A DNA stretch of 64,000 nt from Micromonospora sp. WMMD1128 (GTDB taxonomy: Bacteria; Actinomycetota; Actinomycetes; Mycobacteriales; Micromonosporaceae), in NCBI RefSeq assembly GCF_027497235.1, contig NZ_CP114902.1, positions 6,598,001 to 6,662,000 of the forward strand, read 5' to 3'. A model generated the notes under the pieces. It searched no databases and was not told where the DNA came from. It was given only the letters and a program-made list of their open reading frames with translations. This document shows positions 16,384 through 24,242 of this stretch, one piece after another (within the stretch, counting starts at the first letter, position 1; each line of letters begins with the position of its first letter). The translations under genes and the position numbers were made by a program.

Positions 16384-17390
16384 CGGACAATGTGCTGGTG
16401 ACGGCCTGTTGCGGGCCCGGTGCCCACCCCGACCCCGCCCACTCCGACCCGGCCCCCGGCGAGCAAGCCCGGGCGCTTCCCTTCGCCGTGCCCGCGCACG
16501 ACCCTCGCGCGGTGGCGCGCGGCATGGTCGCCGTGCCCGGTGGCATGTTCCGGATGGGCAGCGAGGACCCCGACACGTTCCCCGCCGACGGCGAGGGCCC
16601 GGTGCGCGAGATCACCGTGGCCGGGTTCCGGATCGACCCCAAGGCCGTCACCAACACCCAGTTCGCCAGGTTCGTCAAAGCCACCGGCTACCGCACGGAT
16701 GCCGAGCAGTTCGGCTGGTCGTACGTGTTCCACCTGTTCGTCGGCCCGGAGGCCGCCGGCCACGTGCTTGACGCGCACGTCCCCCAGGCGCCGTGGTGGC
16801 TGCCGGTGGCCGGGGCGACATGGCGTACGCCCGAGGGTCCCGGCTCCGACGTGAGCAGGCGTGCCAACCATCCCGTGGTGCACGTCTCCTGGCATGACGC
16901 GTCCGCGTACGCCGCGTGGGCAGGCAAGCGCCTGCCCACCGAGGCCGAGTGGGAGAAGGCCGCCCGTGGGGGCCTCGACCAGGCCCGATTCCCGTGGGGC
17001 GACGAGTTCACCCCGCGCGGGCAGCACCGTTGCAACACCTGGCAGGGCACGTTCCCGCAGCACAACACCGGCGACGACGGCCATCTGGGCACCGCCCGGG
17101 TCGACGCGTACCGGCCCAACGGATACGGCCTCTACAACACGTCCGGCAACGTGTGGGAGTGGTGCGCCGACTGGTTCAGCGCCGACGCGCACCGCGACAG
17201 CGCGTCGCGCACCGACCCGCGTGGACCCCGGACCGGCACCGGCCGCGTGGTGCGCGGCGGTTCCTACCTGTGCCACGACTCGTACTGCAACCGCTACCGG
17301 GTCGCCGCTCGCACCATGTCGACCCCGGACAGCACCACCGGCCACACCGGTTTCCGCTGCGCCGCCGACGAGCCGGAAACGGACCGATGA
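16380..17390 (+). CDS. Formylglycine-generating enzyme (sulfatase-activating)
   Basis: 336 residues. Oxidises the active-site Cys of sulfatases to formylglycine with O2 and copper. FGE-sulfatase domain spans about residues 48-330: MVAVPGGMFRMGSEDP, RLPTEAEWEKAARGG, NVWEWCADWF. The two catalytic copper-binding cysteines are C298 and C303 in YLCHDSYCNRY. No signal peptide, consistent with acting on cytoplasmic sulfatases. Both operon sulfatases carry the Cys (not Ser) motif that this enzyme needs. Confidence 0.93.
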   Translation: MTDNVLVTACCGPGAHPDPAHSDPAPGEQARALPFAVPAHDPRAVARGMVAVPGGMFRMGSEDPDTFPADGEGPVREITVAGFRIDPKAVTNTQFARFVKATGYRTDAEQFGWSYVFHLFVGPEAAGHVLDAHVPQAPWWLPVAGATWRTPEGPGSDVSRRANHPVVHVSWHDASAYAAWAGKRLPTEAEWEKAARGGLDQARFPWGDEFTPRGQHRCNTWQGTFPQHNTGDDGHLGTARVDAYRPNGYGLYNTSGNVWEWCADWFSADAHRDSASRTDPRGPRTGTGRVVRGGSYLCHDSYCNRYRVAARTMSTPDSTTGHTGFRCAADEPETDR

Positions 17391-17734
17391 GTCCCGAACG
17401 CCTGGACGTGGACGTGCGGTTCCTGCTCGCCAACGAACGCACCCTGCTCGCCTGGCTGCGTACGGCGCTGACGATGCTGGCCGGAGGGGTGGCGCTGCTG
17501 CACCTGTCGGACACACGGCCGCTGGCGACCGCGACGGCGCTGGGGATCTTCGCGCTCGGCATCGTCACCGCGTTCATCGGCTACCTGCGTTACCGCGCCG
17601 CGGGCGAGGCGATCCGGGCCGGTGACCTGCCGTCGTCCGGGCGCGGCGTGGTGCTGGTCACGGTCGGGGTGGTGGTGATGGCAACGGTGATCGTGGCCGT
17701 TCACCTCACCGGGCTGGGCCGAACCGCGACGTGA
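17387..17734 (+). CDS. Small DUF202 family membrane protein
   Basis: 115 residues with three membrane segments and the DUF202 signature NERTLLAWLRTALT near the N-terminus. Function unknown. It overlaps the FGE stop (ATGA) and is the last gene of the operon. The family is often near stress or transport genes; nothing here fixes a role in glycan use. Confidence 0.8.
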   Translation: MSPERLDVDVRFLLANERTLLAWLRTALTMLAGGVALLHLSDTRPLATATALGIFALGIVTAFIGYLRYRAAGEAIRAGDLPSSGRGVVLVTVGVVVMATVIVAVHLTGLGRTAT

Positions 17735-18030
17735 CCTTGCCCCATTTATGGAAATGCCACCGGATGTGGTCCGCGCCGAGGTCTGGCAGCTACTTGGTGT
17801 CCGGTAGCGCGATGTTGATCAGCCGGGCGGAGCTCCCTGGGTGCTCCGTGGGTGCTCGGACGTCGGGGAACTGGCACGGACTCCTTGGACTGGGACGGAT
17901 TTCGACGCCATCTCCGACCAAAGTTATATCGATCGTAGTCGCTCAAGTCCTGTACCTGCGGCAGCGCGTTCGGACCATGCTGAACGCGGCTGGACCGGGC
18001 TGGACGATTTGGTCGTGCATCGACGGATCG
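17735..18030. other. Non-coding right end of the island
   Basis: No convincing gene. Codon structure is lost, and the sequence carries the direct repeat GGGTGCTC-N3-GGGTGCTC and a low-GC patch (AAAGTTATATCGATCG, near 17921). It probably holds decayed DNA between the operon and the right attachment repeat. Confidence 0.6.
17838..17858 (+). repeat. TGGGTGCTC(C)GTGGGTGCTCG, copy 1
   Basis: Two GGGTGCTC direct repeats 11 bp apart. The same 21-bp unit with one mismatch (C to G) is at 18148-18168, so the two copies bracket the right attachment repeat. They could be arm-type integrase sites or ends of lost genes. Confidence 0.6.
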
Positions 18031-18088
18031 GACTACGGATCAGAAGGTTAGGGGTTCGAGTCCCTTCGGGCGCACAAGATCATGAGGG
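18031..18088 (+). repeat. Right attachment repeat (attR-like), partial tRNA-Arg
   Basis: Exact 58-bp copy of 3698-3755: the 3' 44 bases of tRNA-Arg(ACG) plus 14 flanking bases. The 5' half of the tRNA is missing here, so this copy is not a functional tRNA. It marks the right end of the island. Confidence 0.85.
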
Positions 18089-18125
18089 AGCCTGACCTGC
18101 CGTAACGGCGGTCAGGCCCCTTTGT
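18089..18125 (+). terminator. Hairpin after right attachment repeat
   Basis: GCCTGACC (18090-18097) pairs with GGTCAGGC (18110-18117), with inner GCCG/CGGC and loop TAA, followed by CCCCTTTGTTTGT. It is the homologue of the hairpin after the intact tRNA-Arg, but with compensating changes, which suggests the two junctions came from different tRNA-Arg loci. Confidence 0.65.
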
Positions 18126-18418
18126 TTGTCTGTACATTGTGGTCGGTTGGGTGCTCGGTGGGTGCTCGTGCGACGAGCGTCCCTCACGTCAGGTCTGTCC
18201 GGTGGGCGGTCGTGGCGTCCACCCGGGTTTTGATCGTGGGCAGATGCAGTTCGGTGGGCCCCGTGATGGCGATTCAGCTGGCGGATCACGTGGGCTGGAG
18301 ACTGTGGGAGCAATCCTGGACACCACCGGACCCCAACTGCTCGGGTCCACCAAGGGCCAACGGCTGGCCTCGAAGGTCGAGTGTCGAGGCTGATTGACCC
18401 GGCGCCGCCCGCCCACAG
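18126..18418. other. Intergenic region right of the island, no gene seen
   Basis: About 290 bp with no supported gene in any frame. It includes the second copy of the GGGTGCTC pair. A decayed mobile-element gene is possible but no domain can be recognised. Confidence 0.5.
18148..18168 (+). repeat. TGGGTGCTC(G)GTGGGTGCTCG, copy 2
   Basis: Second copy of the 21-bp unit at 17838-17858 with a single mismatch, 310 bp away and on the other side of the attachment repeat. Confidence 0.6.
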
Positions 18419-19498
18419 TCAGAACCCGGGGTCGGATAAACCTGGCGGGTCTGGCAATTCGCGTCCGTTGCGTTCCGCGACCGTCCACAAGTACCCTCCG
18501 ACGTCGTCGTTCTCCCTGTTGATGTAGTTCTCAAGCAGGGCGCCGTCGGGGTCCAGGGCGTCATACCGCGCCCACTGCTCGGTGCAGAAGAGAAAGGCCG
18601 GCAACAGGTACGGCGAGTCCGGCTCCTGGCCGCTGTCCGCGACGGCAGTCAGCGCCTCGGAGTGGCCGTCGATGACGAGCTTGCACAGTTGCTCGCGGCC
18701 AGGGCCGGGGCCCAGCGCACGTAACCACCGGCGGTACCCCTCGGTCGCCGGTGCCGGGAAATCCCGGTGGCTGAGGCCCACCAACTCAAACACCATGGAT
18801 GCCTGGTGGTAGCTGTCGAGCAGGTCGAACCGCCTCTTCAGGACCGCCACGACGGCGAGCCCCGTGCGCTCTCTGCCGACCGGCGCGGGCTGGCACAGAT
18901 GGGTGTTGGTGAGCGCGAGATCGAGCACCGCGCGGGTCTCCAGCTCCACGTCCCCGGGACTGCGCGGCATCGGCCAGCTTCTCAGCGCGTACTCGAAGTC
19001 ACCGAGTAGGACCGGGTGGTTGGTGACGCGCAGGAGGTCGGCCATCGACCCGCGCAACTCGGGATCGGTGGAATTGAGGGCGGCCGCAAGCACCCGTCTG
19101 CCGTCGGGTGGTGCGGTGACAAGTCGTACCCGTGGTTCGTGCTGGCAGTCTGGCGCGGGCGCGAGCAGGAACCGCAACGCCGGCCCCGGCGTGGCGATCA
19201 GGCCGTCCCAGACGCCGTTGGTCACCTTCTGGTCGCTGCCCCAGGCCAGGGCCAGGGCCTCCTCGGCCATCGCCGCGACCCGCCCGTCCCGCGCACCCGT
19301 CATCAACCGGGTCACCGCAGCGACGGTGCCGGCATATGGGTGCCTCAGTCGTCTACAGAGAACTCGGGCGGCGAGCCTCGCCGTCGGGCTGGTGCCGCTG
19401 ACCGCAATCTGCTCCAGCATCCCTCCATCGTCGGGTTCACCTGAAGCCCGTGGGGTCCTACGGAAAGTCAGGATTCGGTGGCGTTTAGTGCCGGGCAT
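18419..19498 (-). CDS. HEAT-like helical repeat protein, function unknown
   Basis: 359 residues, almost wholly helical with repeated Leu/Ala patterns (AARVLCRRLRHP, MAEEALALAWG, ELRGSMADLLRVTNHP) that look like HEAT/ARM repeats. No catalytic motif, signal peptide or membrane segment is seen. ATG 19498 has no good ribosome site; ATG 19420 (MLEQIAVS) is a plausible alternative. It starts next to the decayed island end and may be a leftover of a longer protein. Such proteins usually act as scaffolds; no partner is evident. Confidence 0.6.
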   Translation of the reverse strand: MPGTKRHRILTFRRTPRASGEPDDGGMLEQIAVSGTSPTARLAARVLCRRLRHPYAGTVAAVTRLMTGARDGRVAAMAEEALALAWGSDQKVTNGVWDGLIATPGPALRFLLAPAPDCQHEPRVRLVTAPPDGRRVLAAALNSTDPELRGSMADLLRVTNHPVLLGDFEYALRSWPMPRSPGDVELETRAVLDLALTNTHLCQPAPVGRERTGLAVVAVLKRRFDLLDSYHQASMVFELVGLSHRDFPAPATEGYRRWLRALGPGPGREQLCKLVIDGHSEALTAVADSGQEPDSPYLLPAFLFCTEQWARYDALDPDGALLENYINRENDDVGGYLWTVAERNGRELPDPPGLSDPGF

Positions 19499-19625
19499 TG
19501 GCTGTCGGAATCAAGCGTGCGAGGCCCGCGACCCGGCCGGCGCGCCGAACCCGATGGCGCTGCAGGGCCGTGTCGACGCCACCGAACTCGTGCGGCCCGG
19601 AGATGTTGCGGTCGATCAGCCGATC

Positions 19626-19680
19626 TTTTCCGGAAAACTTCCGGAAAGTCATTGACGCGTTCGAAACGCCGCTGTAATAC
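19626..19680 (+). promoter_or_regulatory. Promoter and double palindrome of the deacetylase gene
   Basis: TTGACG (19652-19657) and TAATAC (19675-19680) with an exact 17-bp spacer form a strong vegetative promoter. Just upstream, the perfect 12-bp palindrome TTTTCCGGAAAA (19626-19637) and TTCCGGAA (19639-19646) repeat on the same helical face. This is typical of a repressor or activator site for an inducible secreted enzyme. Confidence 0.7.
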
Positions 19681-19758
19681 TCCGATCGCGGTGACATCAA
19701 TTTCTGTCGATTAATCCAGGCGTCGTCAGGTGTCACCCGTCCCAAGGAGGACCTGCGC

Positions 19759-20823
19759 ATGTACGTCAGCATCGGCGGTTCCGGCCGCCCGTCCGCCGCC
19801 CGAAAATCGCGTCTCACCGTCCGGTTGGCGGTGCTCGCCTCGACCGTGGCGCTCAGTGCCGCCGGTCTCGCGGTTGCCGCCACTCCGTCCAGCGCCGCCA
19901 CCTGCAACGGATACGTCGGCCTCACCTTCGATGACGGGCCGACCGGCAACACCAGCGCACTGCTGTCCGTGCTGCGCGCGAACAACGTACGGGCGACCAT
20001 GTTCAACATCGGGCAGAACGCGCAGGGCAACCAGTCCGCCGCGCGAGCCCAGGTCGACGCCGGCATGTGGGTTGGCAACCACAGCTGGAACCACGCGCAC
20101 ATGACCTCGATGAGCCAGAGCCAGATGCAGTCGGACCTCTCCCAGACCAACTCGGCGATCCAGTCGGCGACCGGCGTCCGGCCGCAGTTGTTCCGGCCGC
20201 CCTACGGGGAGACCAACTCGACCCTCCAGTCGGTCGCGTCGTCGCTTGGCCTGCGCCAGGTGATCTGGGACGTCGACTCCCAGGACTGGAACGGCGCCAG
20301 CGTCAGCCAGATCGTCTCCAACGCCAGCCGCCTCCAGGACGGCCAGGTCATCCTGATGCACGACGGCATTCAGAACACCCGCGACGCGATTCCGCAGATC
20401 GTGGCCAACCTGACCAGCCGCAGCCTCTGTCCCGGCATGATTTCGCCGAGCACCGGCCGAGCGGTGGCCCCGGACGGCACGCCGCCGACCACCACGCCGC
20501 CGACCACCGCGCCGCCGACCGGCACGCCAACCACCCCGCCGCCCACCGGCGGATGCACGGCGACGGCGACGACCCCCAACGTCTGGGGCGACCGGTACAA
20601 CACCTCGGTGACGGTTCAGGGGGCCAGCAACTGGACCGTTGTCGTGGCGTTGACCGCGCCGCAGCGGGTCGCCACTACCTGGAACGGCTCCCCCAGTTGG
20701 GACAACACCGGGTACGTGATGACGATGCGGTCCAACGGCAGCGGCAACACGTTCGGCTTCACCACGATGATGAACGGCAACAGCTGGGCCAGACCCCAGA
20801 TCCGGTCCTGCACCACGGGCTGA
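19759..20823 (+). CDS. Secreted NodB-type polysaccharide deacetylase with C-terminal CBM
   Basis: 354 residues. Removes acetyl groups from a polysaccharide (acetylxylan, chitin or peptidoglycan are the family options) outside the cell. Signal peptide to about residue 47 (ATPSSA-AT). The NodB domain has all motifs: TFDDGP, HSWNH, RPPYG, DVDSQDW, LMHDG. A Pro/Thr linker (about 235-265) leads to a ~90-residue CBM2-like cellulose-binding module (WNGSPSWDNTGY). With a cellulose-type CBM and a pectinase next door, acetylxylan is the best guess. AAGGAGG lies eight bases before ATG 19759. Confidence 0.88.
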   Translation: MYVSIGGSGRPSAARKSRLTVRLAVLASTVALSAAGLAVAATPSSAATCNGYVGLTFDDGPTGNTSALLSVLRANNVRATMFNIGQNAQGNQSAARAQVDAGMWVGNHSWNHAHMTSMSQSQMQSDLSQTNSAIQSATGVRPQLFRPPYGETNSTLQSVASSLGLRQVIWDVDSQDWNGASVSQIVSNASRLQDGQVILMHDGIQNTRDAIPQIVANLTSRSLCPGMISPSTGRAVAPDGTPPTTTPPTTAPPTGTPTTPPPTGGCTATATTPNVWGDRYNTSVTVQGASNWTVVVALTAPQRVATTWNGSPSWDNTGYVMTMRSNGSGNTFGFTTMMNGNSWARPQIRSCTTG

Positions 20824-20888
20824 TCCCGCTGGCCCGCCCGGGTCGCCGAGGACGGCTCAGGTGGGTGTGGTCGAGGCTTACGTGATCG

Positions 20889-20930
20889 GCCGGTGGAGCC
20901 GGGCCCCGTTGCGGGCGCGGTTCCACCGGC
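20889..20930. terminator. Bidirectional terminator between deacetylase and pectinase
   Basis: GCCGGTGGA (20889-20897) pairs with TCCACCGGC (20922-20930), with an inner GC-rich stem. It sits between two convergent genes. Confidence 0.65.
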
Positions 20931-20946
20931 TGCGTCGATGTGTCCG

Positions 20947-22974
20947 TCAGGAGAGGGCGCAGCTCACTCCGTTGAGGGTGAAGGAACCAGGCTCGCCGGT
21001 ATTACCGGTGTGGGTGGCCTGGAAGCCGATGTCGGTGGATCCGCCTGCTGCCAGCGTCCCGTTGTACGAGACGTTGCGCGCGGAGATCTGACCGCTGGAG
21101 CCCGTGTAGGTGGCGTTCCAGCCGCCGGTCACGGTCTGTCCGCTGGGCAGGGTGAACGCCAGGGTCCAACCGTCGATCGTCGATGCGCCGCGATTGGTGA
21201 TGCGGATGCTGGCGGTGAATCCGGTGTTCCACGAGTTCATCGTGTAGCTCACCTCGCAGGCGCCCGACTGGCTCGGCGGCGGGGTGGTGGGCGGCGGCGT
21301 GGTGGGCGGCGGGGTAGTCGGGGGCGGCGTGGTGGGCGGCGGCGTGGTCGGGGGCGGGGTGGTCGGGGGCGACGTGGAGAAGGTGATGTTCGAGACGTAG
21401 GAGTTGATGTTCCAGCTCGCGTCCGGGTCGGTCTGGCTGGTGACCGGTCTGCCCTGGACGGTGAAGTTTTCGAAGTGAACACCGCTGATATTGATCGTCG
21501 ACGACCGTCCGTGCAGGTTGACGACCTTCTTCACGTCTGAGGAGACGTTCGTGAAGTAGGCGTTCCGGATCGTCGAGGTGTTCTTCACCGTGCGCCAGGA
21601 CGGCGGGCGATCCTCCTCCAGGTCGATCAGGCTGTCGGTCTGTTCCACCCTGACGTCTTCCCAGCGGGTGTTCGAGACGACGGCGGTGTCGACCGCGTCG
21701 ATCACCATCGAGCGGCCCGCCTTCACCACGTCGATGTCGCGGAAGACGATGCCGTCCATGGACGTGCCCTCGGTCTTGGTACCGATCTTCGCGCAGGCGG
21801 AGTTGCTGTAGCAGACGACGTGCTCGTGGATGACGTTCCTGGTGTTGATCGTGCCGCTGGCGGACTCGTTCTTGGTCGCCATGTTGTCGTCACCGGTGTA
21901 GAGGAACGCGTTCGACAGCAGGCTGTTGGTCGACTCGTCGAAGTCCACGCCGTCGGTGTTGTTGTACCCCGTCGTGGGCCGGCAGTTGATCAGCTTGTAG
22001 TTCTTGATGGTGACCTTGTCGCTGCGGTAGACGAGCGTGTTCCAGTAGCTGGAGTCGCGTACGGTCACGCCGTCGACCAGGATGTCGGAACTCTCCTCGA
22101 TCTTCAGCACGGCCAGGTTCATGCCCTGGGCCCGCAGGTACTTCCCGTTCCCGTCGATGACGCCGCGGCCCAGCAGCTTGGCGTTCCGCACCTGGTACAT
22201 CCGGAGGGAGGCGTGCTGCATGCCCTCGATGTTCACTCCGCCGCTGCCGGTGTTGAAGTCCGCCTTCTGGTTCGAGCCGTAGAGGACCGCGCCGGTGGCC
22301 AGGTAGAGGGTCATGTTGCTCTTCATCCACAGCTCGCCGACCTGGTACCGGCCCGGAGGCACGTACAGGACGTTGCGGCTCGCGCCGGATGCGGCGTTGA
22401 TGGCGCTCTGGATCTTTGACGTGACCAGGGTCGCGCCGGTGTTGTCGACGCCGTAGTCGGCGAGGTTCTTGACGTCGGCGTCCCCCAACTGGGGCGCGTC
22501 CGTCTCGGGCGCGTCGATCAGGATGAACAGCAGCTCTTTGGCGTCGAACTGGACGATCAGGTAGTTCGGACCGCTGGTGAAGGTGAGGGTGTTGCCGCTG
22601 CGGGCGACCGCGAGTTTCCGGCTCTTGGGGCTGACGGTGTACGAGCTGAAGCCCTCGGCGACAGTGACCGAGAACTCGGCGGTGCCCGTTCCCGCCATCG
22701 AGCAGTGCGCGTAGTGCACCTGCATCTCCGGGGCGTACTTCGTCATCTTCTCGACGAACAGCGGCGTTCCGGCGGTCGTGACGGTGTAGAGCGGACTCTT
22801 GGTGGCGCCGCGCAGGGCGGGATCGGCGATGCAAGTGTCGGCGGCCAAGCCCGACGAGTTGGCCGTAGCCGCGGTGGTCGCACCGTAGACCGGCGCCACC
22901 AGGGTGCCTGTCCCGACACCACCGAGGACGAGGAGAGCGACTGCTATCCAGATCGCGAGACGTTTGTTCTTCAT
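20947..22974 (-). CDS. Secreted GH28 pectinase (polygalacturonase family) with CBM2
   Basis: 675 residues. Hydrolyses pectin-type polysaccharides outside the cell. Signal peptide at 1-32 (LLVLGGVGTGTLVAPVYGA). An N-terminal beta domain (35-185) precedes the GH28 beta-helix (about 185-545) with NTDGVDF, TGDDNM and an ACAKIGTKTEG motif, which replaces the usual RIK of polygalacturonases. A PPPTT repeat linker joins a complete CBM2 (last ~105 residues, TMNSWNTGFTASI). Start ATG 22974 follows GAAAGG; an in-frame ATG at 23001 has no ribosome site. The altered third motif leaves room for a rhamnogalacturonase or other GH28 specificity. Confidence 0.85.
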   Translation of the reverse strand: MKNKRLAIWIAVALLVLGGVGTGTLVAPVYGATTAATANSSGLAADTCIADPALRGATKSPLYTVTTAGTPLFVEKMTKYAPEMQVHYAHCSMAGTGTAEFSVTVAEGFSSYTVSPKSRKLAVARSGNTLTFTSGPNYLIVQFDAKELLFILIDAPETDAPQLGDADVKNLADYGVDNTGATLVTSKIQSAINAASGASRNVLYVPPGRYQVGELWMKSNMTLYLATGAVLYGSNQKADFNTGSGGVNIEGMQHASLRMYQVRNAKLLGRGVIDGNGKYLRAQGMNLAVLKIEESSDILVDGVTVRDSSYWNTLVYRSDKVTIKNYKLINCRPTTGYNNTDGVDFDESTNSLLSNAFLYTGDDNMATKNESASGTINTRNVIHEHVVCYSNSACAKIGTKTEGTSMDGIVFRDIDVVKAGRSMVIDAVDTAVVSNTRWEDVRVEQTDSLIDLEEDRPPSWRTVKNTSTIRNAYFTNVSSDVKKVVNLHGRSSTINISGVHFENFTVQGRPVTSQTDPDASWNINSYVSNITFSTSPPTTPPPTTPPPTTPPPTTPPPTTPPPTTPPPSQSGACEVSYTMNSWNTGFTASIRITNRGASTIDGWTLAFTLPSGQTVTGGWNATYTGSSGQISARNVSYNGTLAAGGSTDIGFQATHTGNTGEPGSFTLNGVSCALS
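21276..21370. repeat. 15-bp tandem repeats encoding the PPPTT linker
   Basis: About six imperfect in-frame 15-bp units (GGCGGCGGGGTGGTG type) encode the Pro-Thr linker between GH28 and CBM2. A coding microsatellite, not a CRISPR. Confidence 0.85.
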
Positions 22975-23416
22975 CGGTACCTTTCTCGGGGATTTGGCCA
23001 CGTTTGTCGATGTGGCCGCACAGACGGATGCCCGGCGCCGGCGGACGGATCAGCCCGACTTCGGCGGCCCTGCGAGCGCACGTGATGCGGCAGTGCCCGG
23101 ATGGCTCAAGCTCGTGGCCCGGTTGGGTTCCGGCCACGCGGGCGGTCAGCCAGCGAGCGGCGGATCGGCGGTGCCCCCGGCGGCCCGGAGCCGGCCTTTC
23201 TGTGTCGCTGCGTCCATTGCTCTGTTTCCTTGCCACGGGGCCAGTCGGAGCCGGGAGCGGCTTCGGTGAGAAGCCCTCGTGCCGGACGCTACGCCGCTAA
23301 GTCGACGTTCGTCAATGAAACCGCTACCCGATGGAAACAGAAATTTTCGGACAGAGCAGCGAAACTTTCTCAGAGGGGGGAGTGGGCAGCGTCGACTCGG
23401 AGGACGCGGGCCGTGT
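22975..23416. promoter_or_regulatory. Pectinase upstream region with paired GAAA-N-TTTC sites
   Basis: No gene. GAAATTTTC (23340-23348) and GAAACTTTC (23361-23369) are 9-bp palindromes with centres 21 bp (two turns) apart. They match the GAAA-N-TTTC core described upstream of actinobacterial xylanase genes. They lie about 370 bp before the pectinase start and about 50 bp past the end of the PabC-like gene, so they most likely serve the pectinase. The rest of the region shows nothing I can assign. Confidence 0.45.
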
Positions 23417-24220
23417 CTACAACGGTTCTCCGGCGATCGCGTCGTACTCCCGGCGCAGCGCCGCGACCAACTCGTCGGCTCGGGCGAGCGGAACGCCGTC
23501 GACCGCGGCGACCGGGCGTAACCCGGCGGTGGCGTTGGTCGTGAAGACGGCAGTCTCCCCGTTCAACTCGGTCAGCTCGACCCTGCCGGTCCGGTGGGCG
23601 ATCCCGAGCCGGTCCAGCGCGTCCCCCAGCAGCCGCATAGTCACCCCCGGCAGGCAGGGGGCGTCCGGCCAGATGACCGTCTCCCCCCGGACGACCGCCA
23701 GGTTCCAGGTGCTCCCTTCGACGACCCGGCCGTCCTCGGCGACGAAGAGCGCGTCGTCGAAGCCGGCCGCCTGCGCCGCCCGGCGGTGATGAACCGCCGC
23801 CCAGAGCCCGGTGTGCTTGACCTCCGGCAGTTCCCGGACATACCGCACCGACCGCAGAGCGAGCGGTGGGAGCGGCCCGGCCGGGGCGGGCCGGACCGTG
23901 ACCAGCAGCCGGGGGGCAGCCGGCGCGGGCGGGCGGTCCAACCCGGGCCGGGAGTCGAAGGCGGTGACCCGGACGGCGACCGCACCGCCGCCGTCCACAC
24001 CGGCCGGACCGGTGATCATTCTCCGGGCCAGGAACCGCACCCGTTCCGGATCGAGTTCCGCCCCGAAGAGGGTCCGGGAGTCCCGGCGCAGCCGCTCCAG
24101 GTGGTGGGCGAGGCCGCGCACCCGGCCCCCGGCGACCCGCATCGTGGTGAAATGCCCGTAGTTGACCAGCGCCAACACGCTCAGGTCGGCCGGGCTGACC
24201 GGGGCACCGTCCAGCTCCAC
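23417..24220 (-). CDS. Class IV aminotransferase, PabC-like aminodeoxychorismate lyase
   Basis: 267 residues, PLP enzyme. PabC removes pyruvate from 4-amino-4-deoxychorismate to give p-aminobenzoate. Fold-type IV features are seen: the catalytic Lys in LPEVKHTG, the phosphate-binding region VVEGSTWN, and FTTNATAGLRP. GTG 24220 follows AGGAGG. Last gene of a six-gene operon with a DAHP synthase, and the PabA-PabB fusion it would follow in the pathway is 27 kb away in the same cluster. A D-amino-acid or branched-chain aminotransferase is the alternative. Confidence 0.7.
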   Translation of the reverse strand: MELDGAPVSPADLSVLALVNYGHFTTMRVAGGRVRGLAHHLERLRRDSRTLFGAELDPERVRFLARRMITGPAGVDGGGAVAVRVTAFDSRPGLDRPPAPAAPRLLVTVRPAPAGPLPPLALRSVRYVRELPEVKHTGLWAAVHHRRAAQAAGFDDALFVAEDGRVVEGSTWNLAVVRGETVIWPDAPCLPGVTMRLLGDALDRLGIAHRTGRVELTELNGETAVFTTNATAGLRPVAAVDGVPLARADELVAALRREYDAIAGEPL

Positions 24221-24242
24221 TCGCTCCTCCTGTCGGGCTCGG

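Larger units (their letters stand above)
3698..18088. mobile_element. Genomic island at tRNA-Arg, 14.4 kb, no integrase
   Basis: The segment between the two 58-bp tRNA-Arg repeats holds one operon for sulfated-glycan use and little else. No integrase, excisionase, relaxase or replication gene can be seen inside it, so if it was mobile it is now fixed or was mobilised in trans. The left flank holds a short coding remnant and the right flank non-coding remnant sequence, as expected for a decayed island. The insertion model rests on the repeat pair. Confidence 0.65.

Noticed and set aside
18031..18074. Second tRNA-Arg gene
   Set aside because: Only the 3' 44 bases are present; the acceptor 5' strand, D arm and half of the anticodon stem are missing.
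17746..18313. Integrase remnants near the right attachment repeat (minus-strand frames 17746-17946 and 18080-18313)
   Set aside because: Neither translation contains the Arg-His-Arg-Tyr signature or any recognisable integrase stretch; only the shared GGGTGCTC repeats are supported.
21276..21370. CRISPR-like array
   Set aside because: Units are 15 bp, contiguous without spacers, and in frame as the PPPTT linker of the pectinase. No CRISPR array or cas gene is present in the window.
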